34,681 nt of DNA from Neptuniibacter sp. UBA6509. GTDB lineage: Bacteria > Pseudomonadota > Gammaproteobacteria > Pseudomonadales > Balneatricaceae. The stretch is from assembly GCA_002435145.1 (NCBI GenBank), contig DJLT01000034.1, positions 54,137 to 88,817 of the forward strand. Direction: 5' to 3'. Within the stretch, counting starts at the first letter, position 1; every line of letters begins with the position of its first letter. Below, one piece after another: positions 17,605 to 26,025 of the stretch. The notes below the pieces were generated by a model. The model did not search any database, was not told the DNA's origin, and worked only from the letters and a program-made list of their open reading frames with translations. The position numbers and the translations under genes were made by a program.

Positions 17605-18666
17605 ATGAGTAATAACTGTAACGCTGGAAATAAAACTTATAGCCAGACATTAGATCTTGTGAAAGGCAAAGTGGAGATGGTCCACGGAAGTGGTGGCAAG
17701 GCGATGGCTCAGTTAATTGATGAGTTGTTCTTAAAAGCTTTCTCTAACAAATGGCTTGAGCAAATGAACGACCAAGCCTGTTTTCAATTGCCGGCGGGTA
17801 ATGTCGTGATGGCAACGGATAGCCATGTGATTTCTCCCCTGTTTTTCCCTGGGGGGGATATAGGTTGTTTGTCTGTACACGGCACTGTAAATGACGTCGC
17901 GATGTCAGGCGCCGTTCCTAAGTACCTTTCAGCAGGTTTTATTCTGGAGGAGGGCTACCCTTTGGCCGATCTGCAGAAAATTGTTACCTCTATGGCTCAG
18001 GCTGCGGAAGACGCGGGGGTTCATATAGTGACAGGTGACACTAAAGTTGTTGAGCGTGGCAAAGGTGATGGCTGTTTTATTAGTACTACCGGTATTGGTG
18101 TTGTTCCTGAAGGTATTTCAATGGGGGCAGAACGAGTGAGTGTGGGCGATAAAATCATCGTCTCAGGTAGTTTAGGGGATCATGGTGTAGCCATTATGTC
18201 TCTACGAGAAAACCTTACTTTTGAAACTACTATTGAATCCGATACTCAATCATTGAATGATCTTGTGGCTAGCATGGTCGATGTTGTTCCAGATATACAC
18301 TGCTTGCGTGATCCTACACGTGGGGGGCTGTCGGCAACCCTTAATGAGATTGCCCAACAATCAAATGTAGGGATGCAAATATATGAAACACAGCTGCCGA
18401 TTAAACCCCAAGTGAATGCTGCTTGTGAGTTTTTGGGTTTAGATCCCTTGTTTGTAGCTAATGAAGGAAAGCTGGTGGCGTTTTGCCCGCCAGATAAAGC
18501 GGATCAGCTGCTTGCGGCCATGCGTCAGCACCCTAAGGGAAAAGACGCAGCTATTATCGGAGAGGTCTTTGAAGACGATTTGAATTTTGTTCAGATGGAA
18601 ACGGCTTTTGGCGGCAACCGTATGGTGGATTGGATCAATGGCGAACAGCTTCCGAGGATCTGCTGA
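17605..18666 (+). CDS. hypE: hydrogenase maturation protein HypE
   Basis: Receives the carbamoyl group on its C-terminal cysteine and dehydrates it to thiocyanate, the cyanide donor. The C-terminus is the required PRIC, ending in Cys353. The N-terminal VHGSGGKAM, ATDSHVISP and the DPTRGGLSATLNEIA motif of the PurM-like ATP-binding fold are clear. The start at 17605 gives 353 residues; extending back to 17503 would overlap hypD by about 85 bases with an unrelated hydrophobic N-terminus. The ribosome site is weak, so coupling to hypD is likely. The stop shares a base with the hypX ATG. Confidence 0.94.
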   Translation: MSNNCNAGNKTYSQTLDLVKGKVEMVHGSGGKAMAQLIDELFLKAFSNKWLEQMNDQACFQLPAGNVVMATDSHVISPLFFPGGDIGCLSVHGTVNDVAMSGAVPKYLSAGFILEEGYPLADLQKIVTSMAQAAEDAGVHIVTGDTKVVERGKGDGCFISTTGIGVVPEGISMGAERVSVGDKIIVSGSLGDHGVAIMSLRENLTFETTIESDTQSLNDLVASMVDVVPDIHCLRDPTRGGLSATLNEIAQQSNVGMQIYETQLPIKPQVNAACEFLGLDPLFVANEGKLVAFCPPDKADQLLAAMRQHPKGKDAAIIGEVFEDDLNFVQMETAFGGNRMVDWINGEQLPRIC

Positions 18667-20423
18667 TGCGTATTCTTTTTTTGACCCATGCTTTTAATAG
18701 CCTTACTCAACGTTTATATGTGGAATTACGCCAGCTGGGCCATGAGCTTTCTATTGAGTTTGATATCAATGATGAAGTCTCTCAACAAGCAGTGGATTTG
18801 TTTAAGCCGGACCTTATTCTCGCTCCTTTCTTAAAGCGAGCGATTCCAGAGAGTATTTGGCGTAAGCACCGTTGCATAATCGTTCACCCTGGCATTGTCG
18901 GTGACCGAGGAGCTTCATCCGTTGATTGGGCTATTATGCAGGAGCGTCAATATTGGGGGGTGACCTGTTTAGAAGCGGTCGAGGAGATGGATGCTGGGGA
19001 TATTTGGGCCAGTGTCGAATTTCCAATGCGCGAAGCGACTAAAAGTTCTCTTTATCGTAATGAAGTCACTGAGGCGGCGATTACTGCGGTTAAATTAACC
19101 CTAGAGCGCATCGATTCAGGGGATTACCAACCAGAGCCGTTAAATTATGATAATCCTGAAGTTAAGGGGCAGTGGAACTCTGCTATGACACAGGAAACAC
19201 GTCAAATTAATTGGCAGCAGGATGATAGTGCCACCGTTCATAGAAAAATTAGAGCGGCAGACTCTCAACCCGGCGTTAAGTCGGTGATCGCGGGTAGGGA
19301 ATATTATATGTATAACTCAGTGATTGAAGAAGAGTTAGCTCAAGGGGTGAGTGAACAATCTCCTGGATCAAAGGCAGAACCGGGCTCCATCATCGCTACA
19401 CGTAATGGCGCCATATGTTTTGCCACAATAGATGGCGCTGTCTGGATTACGCATCTAAGGCTAGTAACGCCTAAGAATGATGAGTTTAGCTTTAAGTTGC
19501 CAGCAATCATGTTCCTTAAAAAAGCGCTATTAAGTGCGCCAGAATCTCTTCGTGTGCCTAATATCGAGTTATTGCCTGAGACAATCGTGAAGGGTAATAC
19601 ATGGCAAGAGATTCGTTACATCGAAGAGGGAGCGGTTGGTTACCTGCACTTTGATTTTTATAATGGCGCTATGGACAGTGAACAATGTCTTCGTTTAAAA
19701 GACGCTGTTGCTGAGGCGAAAGAACGGGATATAAATGTGCTCGTCTTAATGGGTGGGGATGAGTACTGGTCGAATGGTATTCATCTTAATCAGATTGAGG
19801 CTGCTGAAAGCCCTGCAGAAGAGTCTTGGCGGAATATTAATGCAATGAATGATCTTTGTTTAGAGATCATTAACTCCCCAGATCAGTTGGTTATGGTGGC
19901 CATGAGAGGCAATGCGGGAGCTGGTGGCGTGTTTATGGCGCTGGCAGCAGATAAAGTCTTTGCGCGTCACCATGTAGTACTTAACCCTCACTATAGGTCT
20001 ATGGGGAATCTATACGGTTCTGAGTATTGGACCTATCTATTACCGAAAAGGGTTGGTGAGACTTTGGCCCATGAGCTTATGCACAATCGATTACCGTTAT
20101 CGGCAAAAGAAGCGGAAGAGAAGGGGCTTATTGATGCATGCTTTAATGAGTCACGTGAGGGCTTTATAAATAAAATCCAAAAAGAAGCGGCGTTTTTGTC
20201 TAACAGTTCTGATTTTTCAAATCTGTTATCACAAAAAAACTTACAGAGAGAGACAGATGAGCTGAAAAAGCCTCTACAGCGGTATCGAGATGAAGAACTA
20301 GAGCAGATGAAGCTGAACTTCTTTGGCTTTGATCCAAGCTACCATGTGGCGAGATATCATTTTGTTGAGAAACTATCTAAAGCACGTACACCTGCTTATT
20401 TAGCTCAACACCGTATGCTTTAA
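18666..20423 (+). CDS. hypX: HypX/HoxX, aerobic CO-ligand synthesis
   Basis: Makes the CO ligand of the active site from formyl-tetrahydrofolate under aerobic conditions. The N-terminal half (1 to about 280) is a formyltransferase-like domain with HPGIVGDRGASSVDW (74-88) and the EMDAGDIWAS segment. The C-terminal half (about 320-520) is a crotonase-fold domain (YLHFDFYNGAMD, MGGDEYWSNGIHLN, AMRGNAGAGGVFMALAADKV) that releases CO from a formyl-CoA intermediate. 585 residues, full length. The start at 18666 is fixed by the TGATG overlap with hypE and the conserved MRILFLTHAFNSL. HypX is generally found only where hydrogenase matures in oxygen. Last gene of the operon. Confidence 0.93.
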   Translation: MRILFLTHAFNSLTQRLYVELRQLGHELSIEFDINDEVSQQAVDLFKPDLILAPFLKRAIPESIWRKHRCIIVHPGIVGDRGASSVDWAIMQERQYWGVTCLEAVEEMDAGDIWASVEFPMREATKSSLYRNEVTEAAITAVKLTLERIDSGDYQPEPLNYDNPEVKGQWNSAMTQETRQINWQQDDSATVHRKIRAADSQPGVKSVIAGREYYMYNSVIEEELAQGVSEQSPGSKAEPGSIIATRNGAICFATIDGAVWITHLRLVTPKNDEFSFKLPAIMFLKKALLSAPESLRVPNIELLPETIVKGNTWQEIRYIEEGAVGYLHFDFYNGAMDSEQCLRLKDAVAEAKERDINVLVLMGGDEYWSNGIHLNQIEAAESPAEESWRNINAMNDLCLEIINSPDQLVMVAMRGNAGAGGVFMALAADKVFARHHVVLNPHYRSMGNLYGSEYWTYLLPKRVGETLAHELMHNRLPLSAKEAEEKGLIDACFNESREGFINKIQKEAAFLSNSSDFSNLLSQKNLQRETDELKKPLQRYRDEELEQMKLNFFGFDPSYHVARYHFVEKLSKARTPAYLAQHRML

Positions 20424-20428
20424 GGGAT

Positions 20429-20452
20429 GAGGAAGCTGGTTGCAGCTTCCTC
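20429..20452 (+). terminator. hairpin ending the hup-hyp operon
   Basis: GAGGAAGCTG pairs perfectly with CAGCTTCCTC around GTTG, five bases past the hypX stop. The tail is only TTGCTCT, so the T-tract is weak. It also serves as the 3' boundary of the convergent gene ending at 20471. Confidence 0.7.
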
Positions 20453-20470
20453 TTGCTCTAGGATAGATAT

Positions 20471-20839
20471 TTATTCGTAATCTACTACACAGCGAGCGCA
20501 GCTATTATTATGGCCACACTCGCTTGATACTAAGTGCTCTAATTCACGTAGTTTTTCTTTAACTTTACTGTGTACTGTATCCGAAGTTGTATGGTTTTTT
20601 CGATAAAACTCGATGAGCTGGCTAGATTCTTCAAAGGATAAAGTTAAAGGAGCTGTCTTGAGCTGACAGCAATTCAGAGTAAAACTGATCTGATTATGTC
20701 TGATCAATATACTGGATTCTACAGCAGGAATTCCTCCGAAATTGAATTCTTCTGTATCCATAATATCCAGAATAGAGCGGCTTATAGGAACGCAGACCTC
20801 ATTGTCTGTAGCGCCTATGCTTGTAATGAAAATACTCAT
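20471..20839 (-). CDS. hypothetical protein with C-terminal Cys/His cluster
   Basis: A 122-residue cytosolic-looking protein, family not recognised. Visible features: an N-terminal beta-like half (MSIFITSIGATDNEVCVPISRSILDIM), a NCCQLK pair, a charged helix (VHSKVKEKLRELEHLVS) and a C-terminal cluster CGHNNSCARC, i.e. Cys-x-His-x4-Cys-x2-Cys, which could bind a metal. AGGACG just before the ATG is a good ribosome site. It is convergent with hypX and downstream of the EAL-HDOD gene. Whether it is related to hydrogenase or metals is unknown; the cluster is suggestive only. Confidence 0.65.
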   Translation of the reverse strand: MSIFITSIGATDNEVCVPISRSILDIMDTEEFNFGGIPAVESSILIRHNQISFTLNCCQLKTAPLTLSFEESSQLIEFYRKNHTTSDTVHSKVKEKLRELEHLVSSECGHNNSCARCVVDYE

Positions 20840-20949
20840 AATGACGTCCTGCCTCGATAGTATTTCAGCACCTATTTTAAGATAAATGAGGTCTTAGATA
20901 CACTATCACTTACGGTAGTCGATCAAAAAAAATAGCTAAAAGTTTTCCG

Positions 20950-22152
20950 CTAAGTTGATGCTGCTTGCTGGCTTTCAATCGCCCAAGCTATTGCTTCAGA
21001 TTGCGCTTTTAAAAGAGAAGAGCTAGCTGCGTGGCCAGACAAGCTATCCCATTGATAGCGGGAAAAATGGATGACATCATTTAACATGGTCCCTAGCTCT
21101 CCTTCTCGAAGCACTAGAGCTTTATTGACTTCTTCACTTAATGGAATATGGTTTTGTAGTTCTTCCATTGGGATTGAGAAGAGGGTATCAGCGCCGGATA
21201 AAATTCCAAGTAAAAAAGCTAAGCCAGATTCAGCGCCGTATTCTTTGGCGATACATTCGCTCATTTTTGCTCGAATTAACAGCTCACGACAGAGCTCATC
21301 TGTTACATCTAAGGTGCCAGAAAGTGAAACAACAACTGCCCAGCGTTTTAATTCATTTAGACCGAGTATGACAACCGCTTCATTAAGTGTAGATATAGAG
21401 CGTTGTAGCGAGAAGGTTGTTGAATTGACAATTCGTAATAAACGCACGGCAAGGCGAGGGTCTTTAGCTATTATTTTTTCAAGACCTTCAGGCGTTGCAT
21501 CAGGATTATTGAGTTCAGAAAGAAGCTCTAGCATCGTCAGCTTGCTGCCACTAAGCTGTTGACCTTCTATGACTTCGGGATAAGCAAAAAAGTAGCCTTG
21601 GAAAAGCTGGAATCCAAGTTTTCGGAACCGATTAAATTCGACCAGTGTTTCTACTTTTTCAGCCAGTAACGTCAGATTGTAAGGCTGTAATTTTTCAAGA
21701 CAGTGGAAAAGCGCTTTGCCTTTTAGGGCCAAAACATCCACTTTGACAATATCTACAACATCCATGATGGATGCATATTCATCCTTCCACGTGAAATCAT
21801 CCAGTGCGATCTTAAAACCTAAGCTAGATAATTCCCTGATACGTGCGGATGTGCGTTCATTAATAGGGACATCTTCCACTATTTCAATAACGACGTTATC
21901 TACTGCAAAGGTAGGTAGATCTTGAAAAAGTAGTTCTTCATTAAAGTTCATAAAGGCGGGTAATACACGCATATTGCCTTTATGCATAACGCCCGTGTAT
22001 GAGTTGATAAGTACCTGACAAGTAGCAGAGGTACCATCAAATAATTCTCCGGGGGGGCAACCATCAGAATCACGATAAAGTAATTCGTAGCCAATTGTTT
22101 CACAGTTGGCATCTAAGATAGGTTGTCTAGCGAGTAGAACCTCTTCAAGCAC
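20950..22152 (-). CDS. EAL-HDOD domain signalling protein
   Basis: A 400-residue protein of the YuxH/CdgJ class: an EAL-like domain (about 1-195) fused to an HDOD domain (about 200-390, with LLRIVNSTTFSLQRSISTLNEAVVILGLNELKRW). The EAL signature reads YELLYRDS instead of EAL-containing text, and other metal ligands are poorly kept, so c-di-GMP hydrolysis is unlikely. Members of this class act as protein-interaction regulators of motility and surface behaviour. Encoded downstream of the phasin on the same strand, but separated by a terminator and about 130 bases. The partner is unknown. Confidence 0.88.
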   Translation of the reverse strand: MLEEVLLARQPILDANCETIGYELLYRDSDGCPPGELFDGTSATCQVLINSYTGVMHKGNMRVLPAFMNFNEELLFQDLPTFAVDNVVIEIVEDVPINERTSARIRELSSLGFKIALDDFTWKDEYASIMDVVDIVKVDVLALKGKALFHCLEKLQPYNLTLLAEKVETLVEFNRFRKLGFQLFQGYFFAYPEVIEGQQLSGSKLTMLELLSELNNPDATPEGLEKIIAKDPRLAVRLLRIVNSTTFSLQRSISTLNEAVVILGLNELKRWAVVVSLSGTLDVTDELCRELLIRAKMSECIAKEYGAESGLAFLLGILSGADTLFSIPMEELQNHIPLSEEVNKALVLREGELGTMLNDVIHFSRYQWDSLSGHAASSSLLKAQSEAIAWAIESQQAAST

Positions 22153-22285
22153 ACGTAACCCTCATAAACGATAATAACTTGCCGTTATCATTATTTAGCT
22201 AATGGATTAATCTGAATCTACTTAATTATGGATATATATGAAGAAATTTACAGCGGACGCTGTGGAATAACAAGGAAAATACAAA

Positions 22286-22312
22286 AAAAAGCCGGGCTGA
22301 GTCCGGCTTTTT
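22286..22312 (-). terminator. intrinsic terminator of the phasin gene
   Basis: A-tract, GCCGG (22291-22295), 7-base loop, CCGGC (22303-22307), T-tract. With T runs on both strands it can act in either direction. It lies 15 bases past the phasin stop. Confidence 0.85.
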
Positions 22313-22326
22313 AAAAAAGTAATAAA

Positions 22327-22632
22327 TTACTTAGTGATAGCCTGTAGTTCAGACATAGCCGCTTCACGAGTTTCGTTAGCGATAGAAGTGAACGCTTCGC
22401 CTTGGCCTTTAAGTAATTCGAAAAGAGACTTGTTAGCTTCCATGTTGAACTTGATTAGTTCTTCTGGAGTTTTAAGGTCTTTTGCTTTTTCAGCTTCAGT
22501 CTGGAAGAAAGAAGTTAGCTCTTCACCAGATTTTTTCTGCTGTTCGATAGATTTAGTGATTGCTGCAGCCTGCAAGTTCATTAGAGACTGTAGAGCGTCG
22601 AAAGATTTCTGGAAATCAACTGTGTTAGTCAT
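22327..22632 (-). CDS. phasin family protein
   Basis: A 101-residue, entirely helical amphipathic protein of the phasin family, which coats polyhydroxyalkanoate granules and controls their size. Characteristic pattern: MTNTVDFQKSFDALQSLMNLQ, a Q/K/E-rich middle and FNMEANKSLFELLKGQGEAFTSIANE. TAGGAG lies about eight bases before the ATG, a strong ribosome site. Its upstream region contains palindromic TTGTGC/GCACAA sites. No PHA synthase is in the window; granule synthesis genes would be elsewhere. Confidence 0.85.
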   Translation of the reverse strand: MTNTVDFQKSFDALQSLMNLQAAAITKSIEQQKKSGEELTSFFQTEAEKAKDLKTPEELIKFNMEANKSLFELLKGQGEAFTSIANETREAAMSELQAITK

Positions 22633-22654
22633 AATAATTCTCCTAGGAAGTTTT

Positions 22655-22730
22655 TTGTGCGCTGCACAATATGAGGCTTATTCTAGTCTGTTTTTTGATC
22701 AAGTCAACCTTTTTATGCTGCGGTGCACAA
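22655..22730 (-). promoter_or_regulatory. two palindromic TTGTGC-type operators before the phasin gene
   Basis: Site 1 is TTGTGC-GCT-GCACAA (22655-22669), a perfect 6+6 inverted repeat. Site 2, TGCTGC-GGT-GCACAA (22716-22730), keeps one perfect arm. They lie 23 and 84 bases upstream of the phasin ATG, fitting a repressor such as PhaR, which controls phasins in other bacteria by binding TGC-rich sites. The identity of the regulator is inference. Confidence 0.5.
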
Positions 22731-22827
22731 AAAAGATAGAAGGGATCTTTAGGGGCATGCTCAATAGAAAAGTGTAAAGAGATTAAAGCTAGAATGAAGG
22801 CTGGACCTGTGTGATGCATCTTGATCT

Positions 22828-22844
22828 AATTGTGCTCCACAATT
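22828..22844. promoter_or_regulatory. palindrome AATTGTG-CTC-CACAATT
   Basis: A perfect 7-bp inverted repeat with 3-base spacer, 20 bases before the AEC transporter start. The half-site TTGTG/CACAA resembles the phasin sites, but the spacing differs (3 versus 5 bases between those halves), so the same protein may not bind. It could be an operator for the transporter. Confidence 0.4.
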
Positions 22845-22864
22845 AAGACGACTATGGCAAGCGT

Positions 22865-23794
22865 ATGGCTGGTGTTGAAACAATTCTGTCCCTATTTATT
22901 TTGATTGGCTTGGGATATTTAGGAAAGAGAACCGTACTTTCTGGTATATCCATTGCACCCTTAAACACATTTGTATATTACTTTGCGGTCCCTGCTCTGT
23001 TATTCAATTCTGTGTATAAGTTGTCCTTGGATAGCCTTTTTCAGCCCTTATATTTAGCTACGTTTCTTATTGCAGTGGTACTCACCGGCTTAATTGCTGT
23101 TATAGGCTGCGCGCTTTTTTTTAAAGAGAGAGCCAAAGAAGTGCTGGTTATTCGTGCATTAAACGGCACTTTCTCAAATTACGCTTATATGGGAATACCC
23201 ATCGTTTATGGGTTATTGGGTGAGGCTGCGTATGGTGCAATGGTTAGCATTATTTTATTGGGCAATGTTTTCCAGATTGGTGGGACTCAGTTTTTAATTG
23301 AGAGTCAACGGCAGGAAGGAAAAGGGGTTAAGCAGTTTTTTACAATTCTTGAAAAGTCTATTGTCCGCAGCCCCATTGTATTAGCGACCTTTTTGGGTGT
23401 GTTATTCTCAGCGTTTGAGCTTAATCTCCCTACGGTAATTGCTACTTCATTAGATCTGTTGGCTCCAGCGACCGTACCTGTTGCCCTATTTTGCCTAGGA
23501 GCCAGTCTTGAATTTAAGACGTTGCAGCAGAGCCGGCTAGAATTGGTATGGCTGGTGATTGTTAAGCTGATTGTTCACCCTTTAATTACCCTTGCTGCGT
23601 TTTCTATTGCAGGTTTGGATGATAAAAATTGGTTTTTAGCCGCAGTATACCTTGCCGCATTGCCAACAGGCGCTTTAGCGCATGTAATGGCGGTTCGTTA
23701 TGATGTTCGAGAGAAAGAGACATCATTAACTGTTGTGCTATCGACGATGGCGTCGCTTTTAAGTGTTTCATTGTGGGTTGCTTGGGTATTTTAA
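22865..23794 (+). CDS. AEC-family (auxin efflux carrier-like) transporter
   Basis: Integral inner-membrane carrier of 309 residues with about ten hydrophobic segments, beginning AGVETILSLFILIGLGYLGK. The family pattern is visible in LNTFVYYFAVPALLF, the NGTFSNYAYMGIPIVYGLLG region and the C-terminal AALPTGALAHVMAVRYDV. Bacterial members move malonate or other small carboxylates, or amino-acid-like compounds; the substrate cannot be deduced here. The chosen ATG has no clear Shine-Dalgarno; an earlier ATG at 22854 is out of frame. Divergent from the phasin gene. Confidence 0.85.
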   Translation: MAGVETILSLFILIGLGYLGKRTVLSGISIAPLNTFVYYFAVPALLFNSVYKLSLDSLFQPLYLATFLIAVVLTGLIAVIGCALFFKERAKEVLVIRALNGTFSNYAYMGIPIVYGLLGEAAYGAMVSIILLGNVFQIGGTQFLIESQRQEGKGVKQFFTILEKSIVRSPIVLATFLGVLFSAFELNLPTVIATSLDLLAPATVPVALFCLGASLEFKTLQQSRLELVWLVIVKLIVHPLITLAAFSIAGLDDKNWFLAAVYLAALPTGALAHVMAVRYDVREKETSLTVVLSTMASLLSVSLWVAWVF

Positions 23795-23825
23795 GTCCGT
23801 GGGTTACTTAAAAGGCCGCTCAAAC

Positions 23826-24071
23826 TTAGCATCTTGATTCATTTTGTATAAATACAATAAGCTCTTCGGGCTCGTCAGGGCTATTTGATAGTTCCAGGAT
23901 GCTTTCACTTCGAGCCGGGTTCAGATCTTCGACAGTCAGTTTCAATCTAGCTTCAGATTCTAAGTAGTTGCGTAGCTGATATCGATGATCGGCGATTACA
24001 TTTTCAATTGAATTGAAAACTTGAGCTCGATTATCAGTTGTTAAGCCGAAAATATAACCGCTAATTGTCAT
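23826..24071 (-). CDS. small hypothetical protein
   Basis: Start moved to 24071 because AAGGAG stands just before that ATG, while the longer reading (24107) has none. The 81-residue product is acidic, with an alpha/beta look: MTISGYIFGLTTDNRAQVFNSI, a helix with RYQLRNYLESEARLKL, then an acidic strand PDEPEELIVFIQ. No family recognised and no membrane segment. Convergent with the AEC transporter and downstream of the NdpA-family gene after a terminator, so probably its own unit. Confidence 0.6.
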   Translation of the reverse strand: MTISGYIFGLTTDNRAQVFNSIENVIADHRYQLRNYLESEARLKLTVEDLNPARSESILELSNSPDEPEELIVFIQNESRC

Positions 24072-24163
24072 CTGAGTTCTCCTTGAATATGTTAGGTATA
24101 TTTTCAAAGAGATAAGGCAGTTTGTCTGTATAGGCTTATACCTATATTGAGCAGACTAGATCC

Positions 24164-24199
24164 AAAAAAATCCCTAAGCCAAAAGAGGTTTAGGGATTT
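24164..24199 (-). terminator. intrinsic terminator of the NdpA-family gene
   Basis: AAATCCCTAA plus GCC pairs with GG-T-TTAGGGATTT (13 bp with one G-U) around AAAAGA. Read leftward, the stem is followed by a run of T (A's at 24164-24170 on +). A strong Rho-independent terminator. Confidence 0.88.
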
Positions 24200-24261
24200 C
24201 TTAATGAAACTATTTTTTAGATATCAATGATTTTACTGAATCAAGGCTTTGCTTTAGAGGC

Positions 24262-25329
24262 TTAATCTTCCTGCTCTAATGCTTCACGCAGCTGGTTGAT
24301 CACTTTACTCGGTAAACGACTAATAATGATTTTTCCATTGTCTTCGTCGAACTCTATATCTTTGCCTGAATTAAGCTCGCCAAAATTCCGCTTAGTAAAG
24401 TCGACACTCCAGTTGTCTGATTTTACTTTGAGTTTAGCAAAGCGGTTGATTGTACTGGTGTGAGGCTGGAACTCTTGGCTGACATTGTAAGGACCTTTAT
24501 TGGCAAACTTACCAAAGGTTCCGGCTGCTGTTTCAGCTTGCTCAGGTGGAATATAGGCGTCAAAGAGGTTCTCAATTTCATTTAGGTTTGCAGACTCTTT
24601 TTCAGAGCGTTGACGTGATAGATAGCTGACAACGTCTTCTACCACTTCCTCTTTTCTATCACTCATATTGTTCTGATTGCAGAAATCACGAGTTGCTCTA
24701 ATAAGCTCGCCTGTAGATTTTCGCGAAGGTGTGACATCGGTGCAACCAAAAGCTGTTGAGAAGTAGTGGGTGATTTCGCCTTTCTCTTTACTCCCGATAA
24801 AGCTTAAGTAGCTGTCCTGCTTCTTGCGGAAGGTACTGATGTTGATTCTAGCCCCTTGATGAAGCTGGTCGAGATTAACTTCCATAACCTCGGTTGGATG
24901 CAGGTCATTATCGAATCCGATGCTGGCTTTGTCTCTGACTAAAGCAATCAATAAGTATTCGTATCGATCACTGGCATATAAAGAGAATAAAACGTAGCCA
25001 CCATGTGCTGTATGCGCCGTTGGATTATTAATCGCTGCGGCAAGTTGGTCCATACTTTTATCGATTAGCTGGGTAAATGATGCCTCATCCCACTCTTGAG
25101 CAACAAACTCTTCAAAAGCGGAAATAAATGGATAGGCTTGTTCCTCTTCGTTATTAAACGATCCATGAGTCAGGCTTGAACGACGGCTAAATGCTGCATT
25201 CAGAGTCTCAAACAACTGGGTTGCGATGGGAGAGGAGGTCGGGATGATACCTCCACGCTCAGTGATGCGCGCAGGAGACTCTTCAGACTCTTTGACTAGT
25301 TCACGAATCGCCAGATGTTTTAATTCCAT
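24262..25329 (-). CDS. nucleoid-associated protein, NdpA/YejK family
   Basis: A 355-residue relative of E. coli YejK (335 residues), a spermidine-nucleoid-associated protein of unclear role. Shared landmarks: GGYVLFSLYASDRYEYLLIALVR, LDQLHQGARINISTFRKKQDSYLSFIGSKEKGEI and the C-terminal ISRLPSKVINQLREAL. The start is placed at 25329 (MELKHLAIREL) because GAGGTC precedes it; the reading from 25479 adds a 50-residue N-terminus that does not fit the family and runs to the divergent yaeQ. Related members occur in phage defence, but nothing here suggests that. Confidence 0.85.
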   Translation of the reverse strand: MELKHLAIRELVKESEESPARITERGGIIPTSSPIATQLFETLNAAFSRRSSLTHGSFNNEEEQAYPFISAFEEFVAQEWDEASFTQLIDKSMDQLAAAINNPTAHTAHGGYVLFSLYASDRYEYLLIALVRDKASIGFDNDLHPTEVMEVNLDQLHQGARINISTFRKKQDSYLSFIGSKEKGEITHYFSTAFGCTDVTPSRKSTGELIRATRDFCNQNNMSDRKEEVVEDVVSYLSRQRSEKESANLNEIENLFDAYIPPEQAETAAGTFGKFANKGPYNVSQEFQPHTSTINRFAKLKVKSDNWSVDFTKRNFGELNSGKDIEFDEDNGKIIISRLPSKVINQLREALEQED

Positions 25330-25481
25330 AATGACCTCATACAGGAGTGTTTCGATAAAAGCGGTGGTTCTACTAGGGTAGCAAATATGTGCTAGTTCCC
25401 CCTTGTGAGAGAGATTGTATTTAAAACGAGGGTGGGATGCAGTATAAAGATGGCCCGAAATAAAATAACAGGCATTCAAGC

Positions 25482-26015
25482 ATGGCGCTTAAACCGACTA
25501 TCTATAAAGCAACCCTTAACCTGGTTGATATGAATCGCGATGTTTATGTGACTGAAAAGCTAACTTTGGCACTGCACCCTTCAGAGACAGCTGTCCGCAT
25601 GATGGTGCGTTTACTTGCCTATGCGCTTAATTATGATCAAGACTTAAGTTTCACAAAGGGTTTATCTACGGCCGATGAGCCCGATCTTTGGATTACCCGC
25701 CCTGACAGTTCCGTTGCTCGTTGGATTGAAGTGGGTCAAGCATCTCCTGAACGCTTACGTAAAGGTGTCAGTCGTGCGGATCAGGTAAAATTATACGCTT
25801 ATGGCTCTGAGGTTGATATCTGGTGGGCAAAGCATCGTGATGCGATGAATACCTTACCGAAAACCGAAGTGTTTAGTTTTTCTGCTGAAGAGGTGGAGCC
25901 ATTAGGCGCGATATGTGACCGCAATATGGAAGTCACAATTACGATTAGCGAGCAGCAGTTATTTATCGCGACAGGTGATCAGCAGTTTGAAGTACTACTA
26001 AGTCGCTTATCTTAG
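25482..26015 (+). CDS. yaeQ: YaeQ family protein
   Basis: A 177-residue protein of the YaeQ family, which has a PD-(D/E)XK nuclease-like fold but unproven activity. The match is clear in MALKPTIYKATLNLVDMNR, LHPSETAVRMMVRLLAYALNY, the PDLW.TRPDSSVARWIEVGQ block (candidate D and E residues of the nuclease-like core) and GSEVDIWWAK. Normal length. Divergent from the NdpA-family gene. Followed by a tandem repeat and a terminator shared with arfB. Confidence 0.92.
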   Translation: MALKPTIYKATLNLVDMNRDVYVTEKLTLALHPSETAVRMMVRLLAYALNYDQDLSFTKGLSTADEPDLWITRPDSSVARWIEVGQASPERLRKGVSRADQVKLYAYGSEVDIWWAKHRDAMNTLPKTEVFSFSAEEVEPLGAICDRNMEVTITISEQQLFIATGDQQFEVLLSRLS

Positions 26016-26025
26016 GCTCGATACT

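Noticed and set aside
24262..25329. NdpA-family gene as part of an anti-phage island
   Set aside because: Relatives occur in defence systems, but its neighbours here (yaeQ, arfB) are ordinary housekeeping genes.
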